Made by a program: the position numbers and the translations under genes. Below, piece after piece: positions 33,791 to 47,467 of a stretch of 64,000 nucleotides of DNA. The notes below the pieces were generated by a model. That model was not told the origin of the DNA and did not search any database. It was given only the letters and a program-made list of their open reading frames with translations. The DNA is from Heterostelium multicystogenum (taxonomy: Eukaryota; Evosea; Eumycetozoa; Acytosteliales; Acytosteliaceae): the NCBI GenBank assembly GCA_003667245.1, contig RCNN01000495.1:62001-126000 (forward strand). The letters are read 5' to 3'. The stretch's first letter is position 1; every line of letters begins with the position of its first letter.

Positions 33791-35260
33791 GACTTATCTT
33801 TCTGCCGACGTAGTAAAGATAATATACATAGAAAGTCAAATTATTTGAAAAATAACAACAATTTTATTAAATATAATATTATTATTATTAATTTAAAAAA
33901 TGTGTGATGCATTTATTTTTAAAGAAAAAATAAGGACTTGTCGATTATTTTTGTTTTAAAACATTAACTTCCAAAGGATATGGAAGATACCTTCGAATGT
34001 TCACCGATGCAATTTGGTCAACAACTTAAATGTTAAAATTCTAACTATCTATCTTTATTCAAAAAATAATAAATAAATGGTGATAAATGTAGATTATATT
34101 TTTATAAATATGTGGGGTTTAGGAATTGATTATTTATTTATATTTACATATAAAGAATAATGGTGGGGGAGTGAAATTGATAAATAATCAAATATTTGTA
34201 TCAGATAGTAACATGTTCATAATAAGGGTATTATTTAACATTTATTTTATTTTATTATATTTTTGTTTTTAAAAAAATTATTTATTTGATTATTGTTTTG
34301 TTTTATTTGTTGCCTTTATTTATTTGTTTGTTGTTGAATATCTTTATAAATTATAAATTACTTACTTATTTCTTGTATTTCATAGGATTTATAAACTATG
34401 AAATTAAAGATATTATAGTTTTATAGTTTATATATAATATCATTCATGAATTTAATTATTGAGTAATATGTACTTATTCTGTTAGTATAGATTGAGATAT
34501 GATGATTGGTTGTTAGTAATATTAATAGTTGTAAAACTATGCTATTTCATAGTGTAATTATTTGAACAATTATCATGATTCTCATTAGAATTGATCATTA
34601 TTCATTGGATTGGTTGGACATCGCTAGAGTTAGTAATTACAACATGTTTGGAGGAGGAGATGAAAGTTGATCAAATATTATTGAATGAATTACTACTAAG
34701 TTTAGATTACTACTATTATTATCATCATAAAAGACTATAAGAATAAATAGTAAAATCGCTTTTAAATAGATTTTATTAGAACCCATTTTCTTTAAGAGAA
34801 GATAGAGTACTGTGGTCAACTTGTTGGTTGGATGGAGTGTATGGCTTTACCTGGACATACATTAATGATGTTAGTTTAATATAATATTGTTATTAACAGA
34901 ATATTATATATAGATTTGGTTAATAATTAAAATTTAATACATATATTTAACATAAAAAACAATAAAATAACAACTACTTATTATAAGATAGATAGATATA
35001 TAGATAGATAGTTAGTTTGATTGTTTGATTGTTTGATTGAAATTGATAACATTAACAATAATAAATAAACTTTAATTTATGTAGTTCGATAATCGAAAAT
35101 CATGAGAGGTATGAGTGAGTGAGATATGATGATTGATTGATGGTTGGATGGATGGATATGAACAAGAAAGGTATAGAGTGATTGTGTGTGGTGTGTTAGG
35201 ATAAAGATAGATTTATGTGTGAAATTGTAGATATCATGACAATCGATGGGTGTACATCGA
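33791..35260. other. Long AT-rich spacer
   Basis: Nothing coding seen. GATA-type repeats at about 34986-35012 and TGATTGTT repeats at 35020-35040; the stretch 35077-35250 is the 3' flank of the PHD gene. Confidence 0.5.
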
Positions 35261-36840
35261 TTAGTTGGTTGGACGCTGGCCCGATGATTTAAGACTTGGA
35301 ACTTGGTGAGGAGAATAGTTGTTTGGAGTTGATGGTGCGGAAAGAATGGAGGCGCTTTGGAAACCAATCTTCTTGGTATGATGGCCAAACTGGAAGAATT
35401 GACCAATCAGCTTTGATTGATCAATTTCATTATTACAATTGGAAGTTGATGTACTATTAAGTATATGTGAAAATTGGAAGTTGCTATTATTGATTGATTG
35501 GTTATTGTTTTCATTATTACTATTATTATTATTATTATTGTTGTTGTTGGTGTTGAGGTTGTTGTTGCTATCACGAATTTCAATTAGCCTCGATGCGTAT
35601 GAAGTTAGCTCGGTTAACTCTAGTAGATGCTCACTGGAGTTGGAACGTGATAGTGCAGGTGATGGTGCGGTAGAGATGGATGGGACACCTGCGTTGCTGC
35701 TTCTCTTGTTAAAAGAACGTGGACGCTCAGTCATAAACTCACCCTGGGAGACTCTTTCTTGGAGTTGAAGAAGCATATTTTGCTGCTGTTGTTGTTGCTT
35801 GAGCTGGTCAAATATTGATAAATTATATTGGTATCCAATGTTGTTGATTGGTGAAGAGGGTTGCGATGAATGATTGACAAAGTCGGAGGAGGAGGATATG
35901 AAGCGTGGTGATTCGACTGGTGAGAATGGAGGTGAGGATAAGGGAGACATTGGGGTGAAGAAAGATGAGGAAGGTGGAGTGACCTGTAGCTGCTTGGATG
36001 AGGAGTGCTGGTGCGAGTGGCCACACGAGGATTTGAGTTGTGTACTGGTGCTTCCGCAACTGTTCTGTAGAGGTACTCCTTGCTCGTCGTAATGCTTTGG
36101 GCAGAGGATGAGTCCAGTCTTTCTGGTCTCCTTGGATTTAGTGAGCAACTTGACAACGGGTGGCATACATATGACATGGTAGGCAGTTGGGCAACGGAAA
36201 CAGTGGACAGATTGCTTACCATCACCAGAGACTCCACATTGCTCGCAGTAGTGGAGTGGGCAATTGAAACGTGGTGATTTGGTGTTGACGAGCTTGGTCA
36301 ACTTGAACTCGGAAATGCATTTGTTGTGGTAGAACTTTCCACATTGGTGGACTTTACATTTGGTAAGATTCATGTTGATAATACCACGCTCCTTGCAGGC
36401 AAAGCATATATTTTGGTTCTTTGAGCAGTCTGAGCACTCCCAACGTGAGGTTGGCATGGAGTCCAAACCAATACATTCGATATGGAATGAACGAAGGCAG
36501 GGACCATCGCACATTAAGAGGTTGTCACCCTGCTCGCAGACAGTGCAAATTGCTTCGTTCTTTCTTGGCTTCTTGGTCTTGGCATCGTCGCAGGTTGCAT
36601 TGCACTTTGGTGCGAAATCGGCTTGGTCTGGGACCTTCAATTTTTTTGATGCACCATCTGGAGATTCTTGGGAAATTCTCTTTTTGTTTGACTTGTTTGG
36701 ATTATATTCATGTATGTCATTGGCAAAGACTGTAACAACTTGGTCGTATACACCTGGGAGATGAACTTTAGAGTTGTGGTGGTAGTTGTTTTGATTGGAT
36801 TTGGTTGATGGATGGTAAAGTAAAGTTTCTCTGGATGCAT
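35261..36840 (-). CDS. Triple PHD-finger protein, NSD-like PHD cassette without SET
   Basis: The N-terminus begins [17 protein letters not shown] and, after a frame change near 36770, reads [21 protein letters not shown] long frame (35261-36640) holds a PHD finger ([29 protein letters not shown]), a second zinc module ([29 protein letters not shown]) and a third ([44 protein letters not shown]). The order and spacing match the PHD1-PHD2-PHD3/C5HCH region of the NSD1-3 histone H3K36 methyltransferases, but no PWWP or SET domain follows. Instead the remaining 230 residues are Ser/Pro/Gln/Asn-rich. Probably a nuclear reader of histone H3 tails. Zinc-binding Cys/His appear complete. The long frame is intact; only the N-terminal join is uncertain. 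Confidence 0.82.
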
Positions 36841-39800
36841 TTGTAAAATATAATAAAGTAAATGGACTAGAATTTTAGGTTAACTTTACATGGTTTCTGA
36901 TTTTCATGGAAATATCGTACATACCAAAGGTAAAGAAAAAGGGACTTGAATCTCTTTAAAATCGATGGAATGGGTAAATGAGGAATAAAACTCTTTAGTA
37001 CAGGCACTTGGCTTTAAGTGAACTTTTGGATTGGAAGCAGGTGCTTGGCGTAGCGGAAAAAATGGAACTTGGAATTTGGTTGTTATGAAAAAAAATAAAC
37101 TTGGAAAGTCTTTAAATATTTGAAGAAGTAAATGGTAAATAAAATATTCAATTAATTTAAAGGAGATTGAATTGGGCTGTTGGACAGCAGGAAGGAAAGA
37201 GATAGGTGGTTATAATTTAATAATGAATGAAAAAAACTGTTGAGTACTTTTTGAAATGCTGCTGATAGTTATTTCTGCCAACATAGATCGGATTGGATTG
37301 GATTGAATGGAATTGGAATTTTGTTTAAATAAGGCGTAAATGATTAGATAGTTAGAAAGATGTTGACTCAGGACTTTTGGTAGTTTCAAAATGATTCCAA
37401 TTATTTAAAAGATTTTACTTTGCAAGTGGAAGTGAAATAGTTTTAGAAGGAGGAGGAGTAGTTGCTGTTTTGTAGCAATTTTGTATGAATTGATTGAAGA
37501 TGGTATGTGATGCGATGTTGAATTGGATTAATGAAATGAGTTGACTCAAATTAGTAATGCCAATGATGTTAGAATTTCAAATGAATTGTGACAGTGAGGA
37601 GATTTGGAACGTTGTAGAAAAGAAAATTAATTAAAAACAATTAAAACTTTAAAAAAAAAGAGGGTAATCTTTAGTAATATGTGTTGGTTTTTACTTGTAA
37701 TAGTATTGCAGTAGTCTATTGAGTTAGAGGTATTTAGTAGAACCAATTGAAGGTGGTGTTGGTGGCGGTAAAAATTATATGAACCAAAATGCATATAAAT
37801 ATGATGATGTTGATGATAATGATGATGAATTGAATGTGAAGAAAGAGGAGAATGGACAGTAATAATAGTCGTAGTAGTAGTAGTATATTGTAGAGTGCAG
37901 GACTATTATTGTTACAACTAATTGAATGGATTTAATGTTGTTCTATTGTTGGATTGTTTGATTGATTGATTGATTGGATTCACATTGTTAATTGGGTGTG
38001 CTAATGGTTGGTGTTGTTGCCGATGTTGTTGAAATTACTTGATATTGTCAACTATGCAATATATATTAAGTAAAGGAGGTAGGGTGTATGCAAATTTGAG
38101 AAACCATAAATCTGATGGTGTGGTATTGGAGGTGTTCAAATTTGGAAAGTTGTTGTTTAATTGCTTGGGTTTTTATATTTTTTTTTTTGTTTTTAAAGAA
38201 GGTGAATCAATAGATATAAATAATGGTGTATGATTAATTGTGTGAGTGAAGTGTGTGTTTCGATGATGATCTGATGATACTGTATATTTTATGAATGTAC
38301 ATCGACATCATATGAATTGAATGATAACTGTGTTTAATTAATTATCATGTTAAAGTTAAAAAAGATTAAGCAACAGCAACTACACTAAAGATAAGCAGCG
38401 GATGTAGCAGTGTATAAGGGATGGTATGAGAATGTTATCAATTGAGTTTTGTTGTGATTGACTCCGAATGGAAGATGGATTGATTTGAATTGAGTGTAAA
38501 TTGTAGTGGATTGTTGATTGATTTTTGTTGTTATAGATTTATATGTGTAAATATACAATATAAATACAATATTGTACTGTTGATAGAGGGGGACATTTAT
38601 CAGTGTGACACAGTTACTTAATAAATTTTCTGTTTGGAACACTTTTCAGTTGCAATGCATTTCTTATTATGTATGTAACAATGTTAAGAATGATTTGGTG
38701 TTTGTTAAATTTAGAGTATGAAGAACGAATTAAATGATTAAGAGTTATAAATAATATAACATGCATTATATTATATACTAAATCGTGAGGGTGCTTTTTT
38801 CAGGTTGGGAATTAACAGTTACCAATGGTGACGTAAGATACCAAACTTTACGATATATATGATGTAGGAACGTGTAAATATATGTTGAACAAATGTATTT
38901 AAAGAATATAAATATATATAGTTATTGATCACTGCTCAGTTCTGATTTTAATTTAGAACCAACAACCAGCCAGCCACATCAATTGAAATGTTTATCACTA
39001 AAATATGACAAATTCAACTTCATCATAAATCTTCATTTAAAATTATCGTTACAGAATACTCTTATTAAAGTTGGATTTTACTTTTTTGTAAATAGTTGCT
39101 TGTTGATGATGTTCTGACATTTCGGTTTTTAATTGTTGATGGGGGCACAAATGATTGCATAGGTGTATTGTGCAGCGGTGTGCCACACAGGTGATGGTGA
39201 CCGAAGTGTAAATTGTGACCAAGTTCTTCGGTATTTTATTTCACAATCAGAAATTTAAATATAAAATTGATAAAACTTAAAAGAAAGATGGGAGGGACTT
39301 GACGAGATACCTACTTTATAATAGTACAAGACTACTGGTGGGTTAAAAATAATGACAGCTAATTAGTTTTAAATAAGTTAAAGATTATGAAGCAGCAGGT
39401 GAAGTAAATTGTGGTTGTCGATTTGTTAGTGGAACGAAGACTGGGTTGTATTGAAATTATTAATAATTAATATATATTATATATAATATGATAGTCAAAT
39501 GGGGGAGATGGGAGAAAGAAAAGTAGAAAAAAGGTAAAGGTTTAGTGCAAAGTCAATTGATATCTATTTGTTGTTGCCGTGTCGTAAATTGCAATTGTAA
39601 TTGTAATGTTATAATTATAGTTGTAGTGTGCGTATTTGTTGTGTATTGTACAAATTACATATAGAGTAGTATTTATAATTCTGGACTGGAGGGAAGTGTT
39701 CTGCGACTACTCCTGATGGGATAGTGTTCCAAAAACCAACTATTTTAAAAATATAACTTATTTTATTTTATTTTTTAATCAAATCTCAAAGCATGTTCTT

Positions 39801-41538
39801 TGCAAGTTTGTAGTGGATTAATTAAGTGAATGGTAAATGTGAAATATAGATATAACTTTTGACTGATTGATTGGAAAGATGCATTGCTATTGGTAAGGGG
39901 TACCCTCCACCATCATGTTCCCAAGAGGAAAGTGTAATCGAACAAATCAATTGTTCACCTGAAAAGTTAGAACCAACACAAGTGAGACGAGATACCTTGA
40001 CAAAAACCAACATCATGATTACCCCACTTTTAAAACACTGAAAATCCCACTTTTCAGCTCAAGTGGTCAATGCAGCATGCGAAAAACAACCAAATTCTCA
40101 TGGCACCATCGCATATTTCGCAACAAAACGCAAGCATCATTTTTGATTCTGTTTTTTTCAAAATTTTTGGTGGAGTGGAGCTTCAAAATGTTTGTTTTTT
40201 CAAAGCCCCAACAAATTACCTCGAGTGCCTTCGAACATTGTGAGTTTTAGACAAAACATTGTCATGTTTTGTAGCCGAAAATAAATCCTTTCGGGTTCTT
40301 GTTTTTTAAATGTTTTTAAGCACATTTTCATAAAATACTCTAAACAGTAGTTGGTGACTCACATCAGGAATCTATTTTAGAATCAAAATCAAACATGAAT
40401 CGTTTGTGAAACTGTTACATTTGTTGATATCTTTGAATTGTTTTTATTTTAAAACTTTATTTTTTTTAATATGATGATATGTCCTGTTGTTTTATTGTTT
40501 CAGTTAAGAGATATTGTTGTTGATGATGATCCAAGTCTCGAAACAAATATCTATGATATTAAAACCAGAGTCTAATGATCAGAACTTTCTTTTCATCAAC
40601 AGCAATGAATATCTTCACATCTAAGAAATGGGTAATTGTATATTGGAGTGCCCAACATGTTTAAAATGGGTTTAGAAATTGGATGATTTCTTTGATGTTT
40701 GTTAGCAGGTATAATCAATTGTCAATATTGAGATAGTTTCTTAATATTGAGAACAATCCTAAATGGGGTCATATTGATATTAATAATTATTCATCTGGCA
40801 CACTCCACAAAACAAACTACGGAGTGGCTCAACAATAAACCACACTAGCAAGCTTCATCATTGGGTGAAATATCTTATTTTGATCCTCATTTTCAATGGT
40901 CCTTTCCATTTGTTTGATACCAGATTGGTTCAGGAAGTGGACATATTAAATATAAATAAAATTTAATGGAATCACTGAGAAAAATCATCCTAGCTTTGAA
41001 TAAAATGAAAACCCGAGAATGGCACTCGTTTACCCGAATTTAATAAATTCAAGAGTAAGTATTTTGTGATCACACGAATGAATGAATGAATGAATGAATG
41101 GCGACACTACCATACATTTTAAGTACATTTTTTTCAAATCAAAAGACTGGAGTAATTTACACAATTGTATGGTTTGTTTTATTATTATTGGGACTGAAAT
41201 GGCAACAAAAAAATGATGAAGTTGGAAAAAGGAAAATCTAGGCATCATCTATCGTATAAACACTAGTTATTATAATAATAATAATTATTTATTTATACAA
41301 ATATTAATTTATGTTATTTATTATTGGAAAAATATTTTATTAATAATATTTTAATAATAATAATTGATTTGATTAAGTTAGTTCAGTGAGTTAGTTATGG
41401 ATTGGTTGGGTTGATTTGGCCTAGGCTAAGAGTGAAATTGATTGAACAAGTTAAATATATGCAGTTGGTTGCTAGCCAACTGGTTGGCTGGCTGATTAAT
41501 TGATTGATAAATATTATTAATTATTATTATTATAAGTT
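36841..41538. other. 4.7-kb region without a supported gene
   Basis: The longest gene-poor stretch. Positions 36841-37700 (upstream of the PHD gene) have purine-rich blocks and AT tracts. Positions 37740-38320 contain GATG/TAG/TTGA repeats. Three patches look less random. About 39880-40050 has an open plus frame with IGKGYPPPSCSQEESVIEQI and NCSPEKLEPTQVRRDTLTKT. About 40500-40640 follows a tttcag acceptor-like site and reads LRDIVVDDDPSLETNIYDIK. About 40880-40970 reads LGEISYFDPHFQWSFPF. None is recognised; they could be exons of one damaged gene of unknown type. A GAAT repeat sits at 41076-41100. Confidence 0.4.
41076..41100. repeat. (GAAT)n repeat
   Basis: Six perfect GAAT units in spacer DNA between the unassigned patches and the kinase 3' end. 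Confidence 0.8.
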
Positions 41539-44500
41539 TTAAAATGGTACAAAATTCTTTAGTAAATTATCTTTTCTAATGTCTTGATTCTTGAATCTTT
41601 CCAGTAGTATTTGCTTTCCTCTATCTGCGCAATGCATAAATGAATGTTGAAGCAACATCTCTGGTATTGGTCTAACAAATGGATCATTATTCAAACATAG
41701 ATCAACAAAATCAACAAATTCTTGAGACTTTTAAAGTTTAATTAGAAGGTATTAGTTTGATTGTTGGGTAAAATTTGTTGATCACAGTGTGGCTACTTAC
41801 GAATTTAGATGGGTTTTGTAGTTTATAACCAATAGTTGCAGTGTAAAACATTGATTTCAAAGAGGTATCTTTTTCCATAGGGGACTGTTCCTTCTGCCAG
41901 CTCTACCATTAGACAACCTAAACTGAATACATCGACTTGAGTATCGTATGGCTCTCTCTTGATGATCTCTGGGGCAATTCTACCCATGGTTCCACACATT
42001 CTTGTACGACCACGACCTAAACTACAGGTAGTAGCCAATCCAAAGTCTGCAATCTTTTACCTTTCCACGTCTGGTAAGGAGGATGTTACGTGATTTGATA
42101 TCACGATGGATTATACCCTTAGATCTGAGATAGATCAAACCTTCGAGTAGTTGCTTAGTGATGTAGGCAATGAGTGGCTCCTCCAGTGGATTTGGTAACT
42201 GTTGGGATTGGTTGTTCTTCCAGTCCTCATGGAGTAGATCTCGGACTGTTCCACCATCGCAATACTCCATGATGATCCACAAATGTCCTTTGCATAGATA
42301 TGACTCAAAGTAAGATACAATGTTGGGGTGGTCGCAGTAGCTGTGAATGTATAGCTCTGGTATGATTGGACTGCCTCTCTTGGTTCGCTCCATCAGTACT
42401 TTGATAGCTACTTGCTTGTTGTCAGAGCGTCGGATGGCATAGAATACATTACCAAATGCACCTGTTCCAAGTTTGATCTTATCTTTGAAGAGTGTAAGTG
42501 GATTGCCAGTTGAAAAGATAGATTCATCACATCTTGGCAATGGCTCTGGATTTGGCATCTCCTTAGTCATTGGTGGGATGAATCTTGAGACTGTTATTTT
42601 CTGGAGATCATCTGGCTCACCAGTGATCATTGATACGATTGCACGTCTTGTTGGTCTTGTAGAGGGCAATGTAAATGTCCAGTTCTTATCAAGCTTTTCG
42701 AGATTCTTTGTGCTGTTGTGTGATTCACCCGATAGGTTAAGTTGTGATGCTGACCTGTATTGCTTGAGCTCTTTGCTTTGTGAGCGTGTAAGTGATGTGA
42801 ATTTGGTTGGAGTTTGGCTGTTGTAGGGTACAATAAGAGTGGACTGACTCTTGGTTCTGTGCAATGAAGGAATAAGTGGTTCGATTTTGATTGCTATTTC
42901 TTCGGGTTCTTCGTTCTGATTTACAGAGTTCATACGCTTCTTGTTGGTGAGAGCTTTTGTTTTTTTGTTGGAACGATAGTAGTTTGGAGGAATTGGTTGG
43001 TTGGGAATAGTGTCTTTGGTCAGGAAGAATATTGAATTCCAAGCGATTTCAAAGTTCTTCATGATTTCCTCCTCGCAAAGTCCAGACATTCTTACATAGG
43101 CTTGCAACTTTGGTGGCATGGACTTGAGTGTACGTTGTTGTGAAAGGAGAGATTCAGCATCGTCACGCTGTGACACGAAGCTCTCCACCTTGAGGAGATG
43201 ATCTTTGAGGCTTGCAATGATGGGACGATCTTGCAGCTCTGGAGAACGTACTAACACTGACAAGCTGTTGAGAGCTTTGTATTGAATGGCTTGTCTAGAG
43301 TTGAGGCACAGCGAGACGATACCTTCAAGAGATGGACTAACATCATTGAGTACGAGTCTTGAGAAATTAGTAAGATACTCATCCACTGAGTGTAAATCAT
43401 CCTCTTCTTTCTCGACTGACTCCTCCTCCATCAGCTTGATTGCAAGTTGTATATCAAGTGCACGCGCCCAATTTTCAATGGTTCTCTCCTGCTGGAGGAT
43501 GCTAAGCGATTCCTCTGAATTGGCAAAAGCAGAATCTGACAGACACTGTTTGTAAAGCTCGCATGCATTTGTGACCAACGCAAAGATGGCACCTCTGGCA
43601 CCGCCAAATTGGTTCAGAGTGACACCATGACGTAGATATGCGGTGGCAAGGTGATAGGTTGTAACAGGTGAGTGATAGATGTGCTTACTGTAGCCCAATG
43701 ACTGTACTGACTGAGAATGTAAGACCTTCCAAAGTTCTTCTATTTGAATATTCTCTTCGTTGGACCACTCTGACATGAGGAACTGACATTTCATTCTTCT
43801 CGAATATCTGCTCAGTGCAATTCCCCATTTTCTAAGTGCAATTGCCATATGTTTAGTTGTCTTTTGGTAATTCAGCTTGACATCATCGTCGATTGGTTGT
43901 ATCTGTTGGATAGCTTGAAGTTGTTTTTGAAGTAATACAATACACTGTAATAAGACCAGCCGGGATTAGTATTCAAGCGAAGGAGTTTAGATTAGCAGCT
44001 AATGAACTTACTTTATGGAATTTTTCACAGGTTGCTTTATACATTGGTAGTTCAAGATAGGTACATAGGATAAATAAACAATCTCCCCATCTCATCCAGA
44101 GAGATGGATCGGACCATGGAGAAGATGGGTCCTCGATGGGAGGAGGTGGAGGTGCTGGTGGGAGCGAAACTGAACGCAACATTCTCTGGAGCGAGTTTAC
44201 ACTTCCAACCGTTCCATGTCCAGTACCACCAATGGTTGATTGCTTGTTGGAAGACATCATAGTCGATGCAGACAAGCTGGGGTTAGAAACAGTTGCTGAA
44301 GGGTCTCGTTTTTGTGGCTGCTGAGGTAGTGGCTTGTTTGGAGGCTGTGGCTTAGCACCCACATTTAGTTTGCTACCACTGCCTTTGACAGTGGCATCGT
44401 TTGGACTGTTATGCAGTCCAGTGACGTTGAAATTCAAGAGAGAGGTGAGTGAGATGTTGGGAGTGGTGTAGCCACCAGTTGATATTTGGAGTGCATGTTG

Positions 44501-46238
44501 ATACTTGGAGCATGCATCAAAGAGCGGCTCCTTGAGAAGATAGGTTTGTAAACTGTCTGTGAATGGTGTGTTTGGTGGCTGTTGAGTAGACTGAGAAGGA
44601 ATGGGGATGACGTCCTCGTTCCAGTCGAGCAGACACAAATCCACTGATTTTCCACCGAGTTGTTCACGAATCTTCTTGTGAATGAGATTTCCCCATTTGA
44701 TAAGCGTTTGATAATCCTTTGGATTCTGCTCGATCATCAATCTGTATTTATATTCTAAACCAATCTCAAGTAAGCAACGGGATGCACCATTGGCGCCATT
44801 CGCTCCTCCGTTGACGCTATTCTCACGACTGTTTGTATCAGAGTTTGATTGATCGTCAGAGTTGATTGATAGCTTTCTAGCTTGCTCCTGTTCAATTAGC
44901 ATCTTAATATTGTTATTAACAACTGCCACTCCACTGTCAAATCCATCAATATTCTCTTTGCTATCTTCTTCTACTTTTTCTTCAATATGATCCGATTGTT
45001 GCTGTATAATCTCTGGAAGTGCTGCTGTTGTTGTAGATGTGGGAGTAGGTGGCAATGTTGGTGTTGTCACTGAAGATGATATAGATTGCTCTTGCTGCAG
45101 CTGTTTCGATTGTTTAGGTGATATAGCAGTAGATGTTAGTGGTGGAGTGGGTAGTTGCTTCGTAGTTGATTCTATGGAGTCAACTAGTTCCTGTGCAGAT
45201 CGAAGTGCTGTCGATACGGTTGGTGATGAAATGAATTTAGGAGTAAGGGTCTGGCTGTTGGGTGTACCACTTGATACGATGGGCGATGATGTACTTGAGG
45301 GAGTTGATGATAGCTTTTCTTTTGTGAAAACAATAGGTGATTGTTGTGGCTGTGGGATGTCGACTTGGCTACTTGAAGGCAGCTGTTGTTGTTGTATTTG
45401 AGGCTTTTGGGACTTTGGTGGTTCGTGTGTCAGACTTTGAATCAAGACCTGCAAATCATCTAGTTCCTCTGGAGCAGGCTTTGCCTTATTTCTAAAACTA
45501 CCGCCTGGTGTATATGGAGGAGAAATATTGGGAGGTGTTCTATTTGGCGGTGTTCGAACGTTTTGTTGTATTTGATTAAGATTCTGGTGGAAGCTGTGTC
45601 TATGTAGATCATCACCTATTTTACTTGTACTTTGTGACATTTTAACCTCTAGCCTTGAAAGCTCCTCCAACTCCCTATCAATAGAGTTGACTAAGCCCTT
45701 TCCATTTGATTGAAGATTCGGTGAGGTTGTCGAAGTCGTAGTTGTTGTGGTTGTGGTAGTTGTTGTTGTAGTAGTAGTATTTTTCTTTTGATGAGTCTTT
45801 TTTCTTGATAGGTCTGCTGCTATACTTGTTGTATTCGTAGTGATCTTCGAGGTCGTCATCATCGATATCCTCGTCAAGATCGTCATCTTCGTAGAAGTCC
45901 TCGTCGAAAGAATCATTGTCCACTGCCACCCCGAGGTCCATTTCCATGTCCAAGTCCAGAACCTCGTCGTCCTCGTCAGCCAAACTCGAGTAGGCGTGTG
46001 TGATTACCTGGTGATCGGAATAGCTCTGTAGTTGCAGTGAAGAATCGAGATCAAAGACGTCGGTTGCCTTGGGTATGTCTGTGTTGTACTTCTTTGAGTA
46101 TCGCTCTCTGATTGTACCCTTAATGTCTCTCTTTTCAAACTGCTCAGACATGGCACGAATCGACTCATTAACTTCGTCCTCGAATGTTCTGGACTGATTT
46201 ACATTTCCCTCACTTCCAACACCATTTTCAGAAATCAT
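41539..46238 (-). CDS. Very large STE-type (MEKK/MKC-like) Ser/Thr kinase
   Basis: The N-terminus (MISENGVGSEGNVNQSRTFE) is followed by an acidic Asp/Glu stretch (45840-45960), a Thr repeat where the frame changes (about 45740-45780), and Pro/Gln/Ser-rich linkers. Helical segments such as CLLEIGLEYKYRLMIEQNPK, TLIKWGNLIHKKI and PSLWMRWGDCLFILCTYLEL are repeat-like (TPR/SEL-like spacing W-G-x-x-L). After an intron near 43950 comes a helical region, then the kinase domain (42480 downward): LGTGAFGNVFYAI, VAIKVL, HRDIKSRNILLT, and after a break near 42050 DFGLATTCSLGRG, CGTMGRIAPEIIKREPYD, VDVFSLGCLMVELAEGTVPY. A last exon ends FKNQDIRKDNLLKNFVPF, TAA 41539. Catalytic Lys, HRD and DFG are present. 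The activation end GTMGRIAPE is unusual. Family placement near dictyostelid mkc kinases is inference. Confidence 0.85.
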
Positions 46239-47467
46239 TGTATTGTTGTGGTGTTATTTTTAAAATTGAAATAAAACTTCACCAAAAAAGAAAATGACCT
46301 GACCGCACTAACACTACAACTAAAACTATATCTATATCTAAATCTATATCTAAATCTAAATCTAAAAACTATAAACCTGTATCAAAATCTATATCTAAAA
46401 CTTTTTTATCTTCTTAATTAAAAACATGTGTTTTCTTTTGTTAGTAAGCTTAATTTAATGATGTTTGGTAAATTTTGATGATTGATTGATTGAATGATTG
46501 ATTGATGATAATGATTAAAACATATGATATTACTATAAATATGATGCTGATGGTTATAAATGTATGTAATAAATCAATATTAATAATTTTAAAAATGAAA
46601 TTTATTGATTAATTACAAATTTGATAAATATAAAATCAAAATAAAAATCTGAAACCCAATGTTTAAATATGGGTGGTGTTACTATTTCTTATTGATTGTT
46701 TTATTATTGTGTTTCACCACTCACTTTAAACTCAGGTGAGCACTTGAAATCCAAGCTTCGATCGATCCCAAAAAAAGATTGCAAAACATCCAAATCATTC
46801 AATTACACTTACATTGATTTAAACTTGATTGAAATGATTCTGATTAGATTTCTAACATGAATAGTATAATAATATATGCAAACTGATGATATATCTTGAC
46901 TGAAAAAAAAGGTCTAAGCTACTCTAAATAATATATTATGTATCTAATTTGTAAAATATGATTGATTTGGTTTGGTTTGGTTGGGTTGGGTTATTTCCTT
47001 TCTTCTTTATTTATTTTTAAACTCCAAAAGACAGACTAACAATCCGCACACAAATGAAAAAATAGATTTTAAAGATACTTTAGAAAGCATAAAAGATTTG
47101 AACCAAAATAAAATCAAAAAAACCAAAAAAATAACTAAAAAAATGATGATGAAATAAAATTAAATATCAAAACAAAATATTTTGTTCTTATTCTGGTCCT
47201 ATGTTGGAGTGAGTGGTTTTTTTCCGATGATGATGTTTGCAAAAAAACAAAAAAATCTTTGTTTTCAAGTGGTTCTCGTACATTCATTTACGAATCTATC
47301 CTCTCTTATTTTTAATATTGTTAAAGAAAATAAAGAGAGATAGGACCTATCTCTTTTCTTGGTTTGCTTTATTTTTGGGAATATTAGCTTAAGAAACTGA
47401 GCGAATGAATGAATGAATGTGCAACTAAAAATTGTGTTGCGGTTTTCTTGTTTGATTTACTGGTTAT
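46239..47467. other. AT-rich spacer upstream of the large kinase
   Basis: Carries a TATCTAAATC tandem array (46325-46368) close to the kinase start, TGAT repeats (46480-46520), and A-runs (47100-47160). A 61-codon open frame near 46972 is only Lys/Asn/Thr-rich AT sequence. No gene supported. Confidence 0.5.
46325..46368. repeat. Tandem TATCTA/AATCTA repeat
   Basis: Alternating ctatatctaaatctatatctaaatc units about 90 bases upstream of the kinase start codon (minus-strand gene). Possibly a promoter element or simple-sequence expansion. Confidence 0.6.

Noticed and set aside
38385..38642. 85-codon minus-strand ORF
   Set aside because: AT-driven composition, no domain, no conserved-looking codon bias, and embedded in simple repeats.
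46972..47157. 61-codon plus-strand ORF
   Set aside because: Lys/Asn/Thr residues from A-rich DNA only; no start context or homology.
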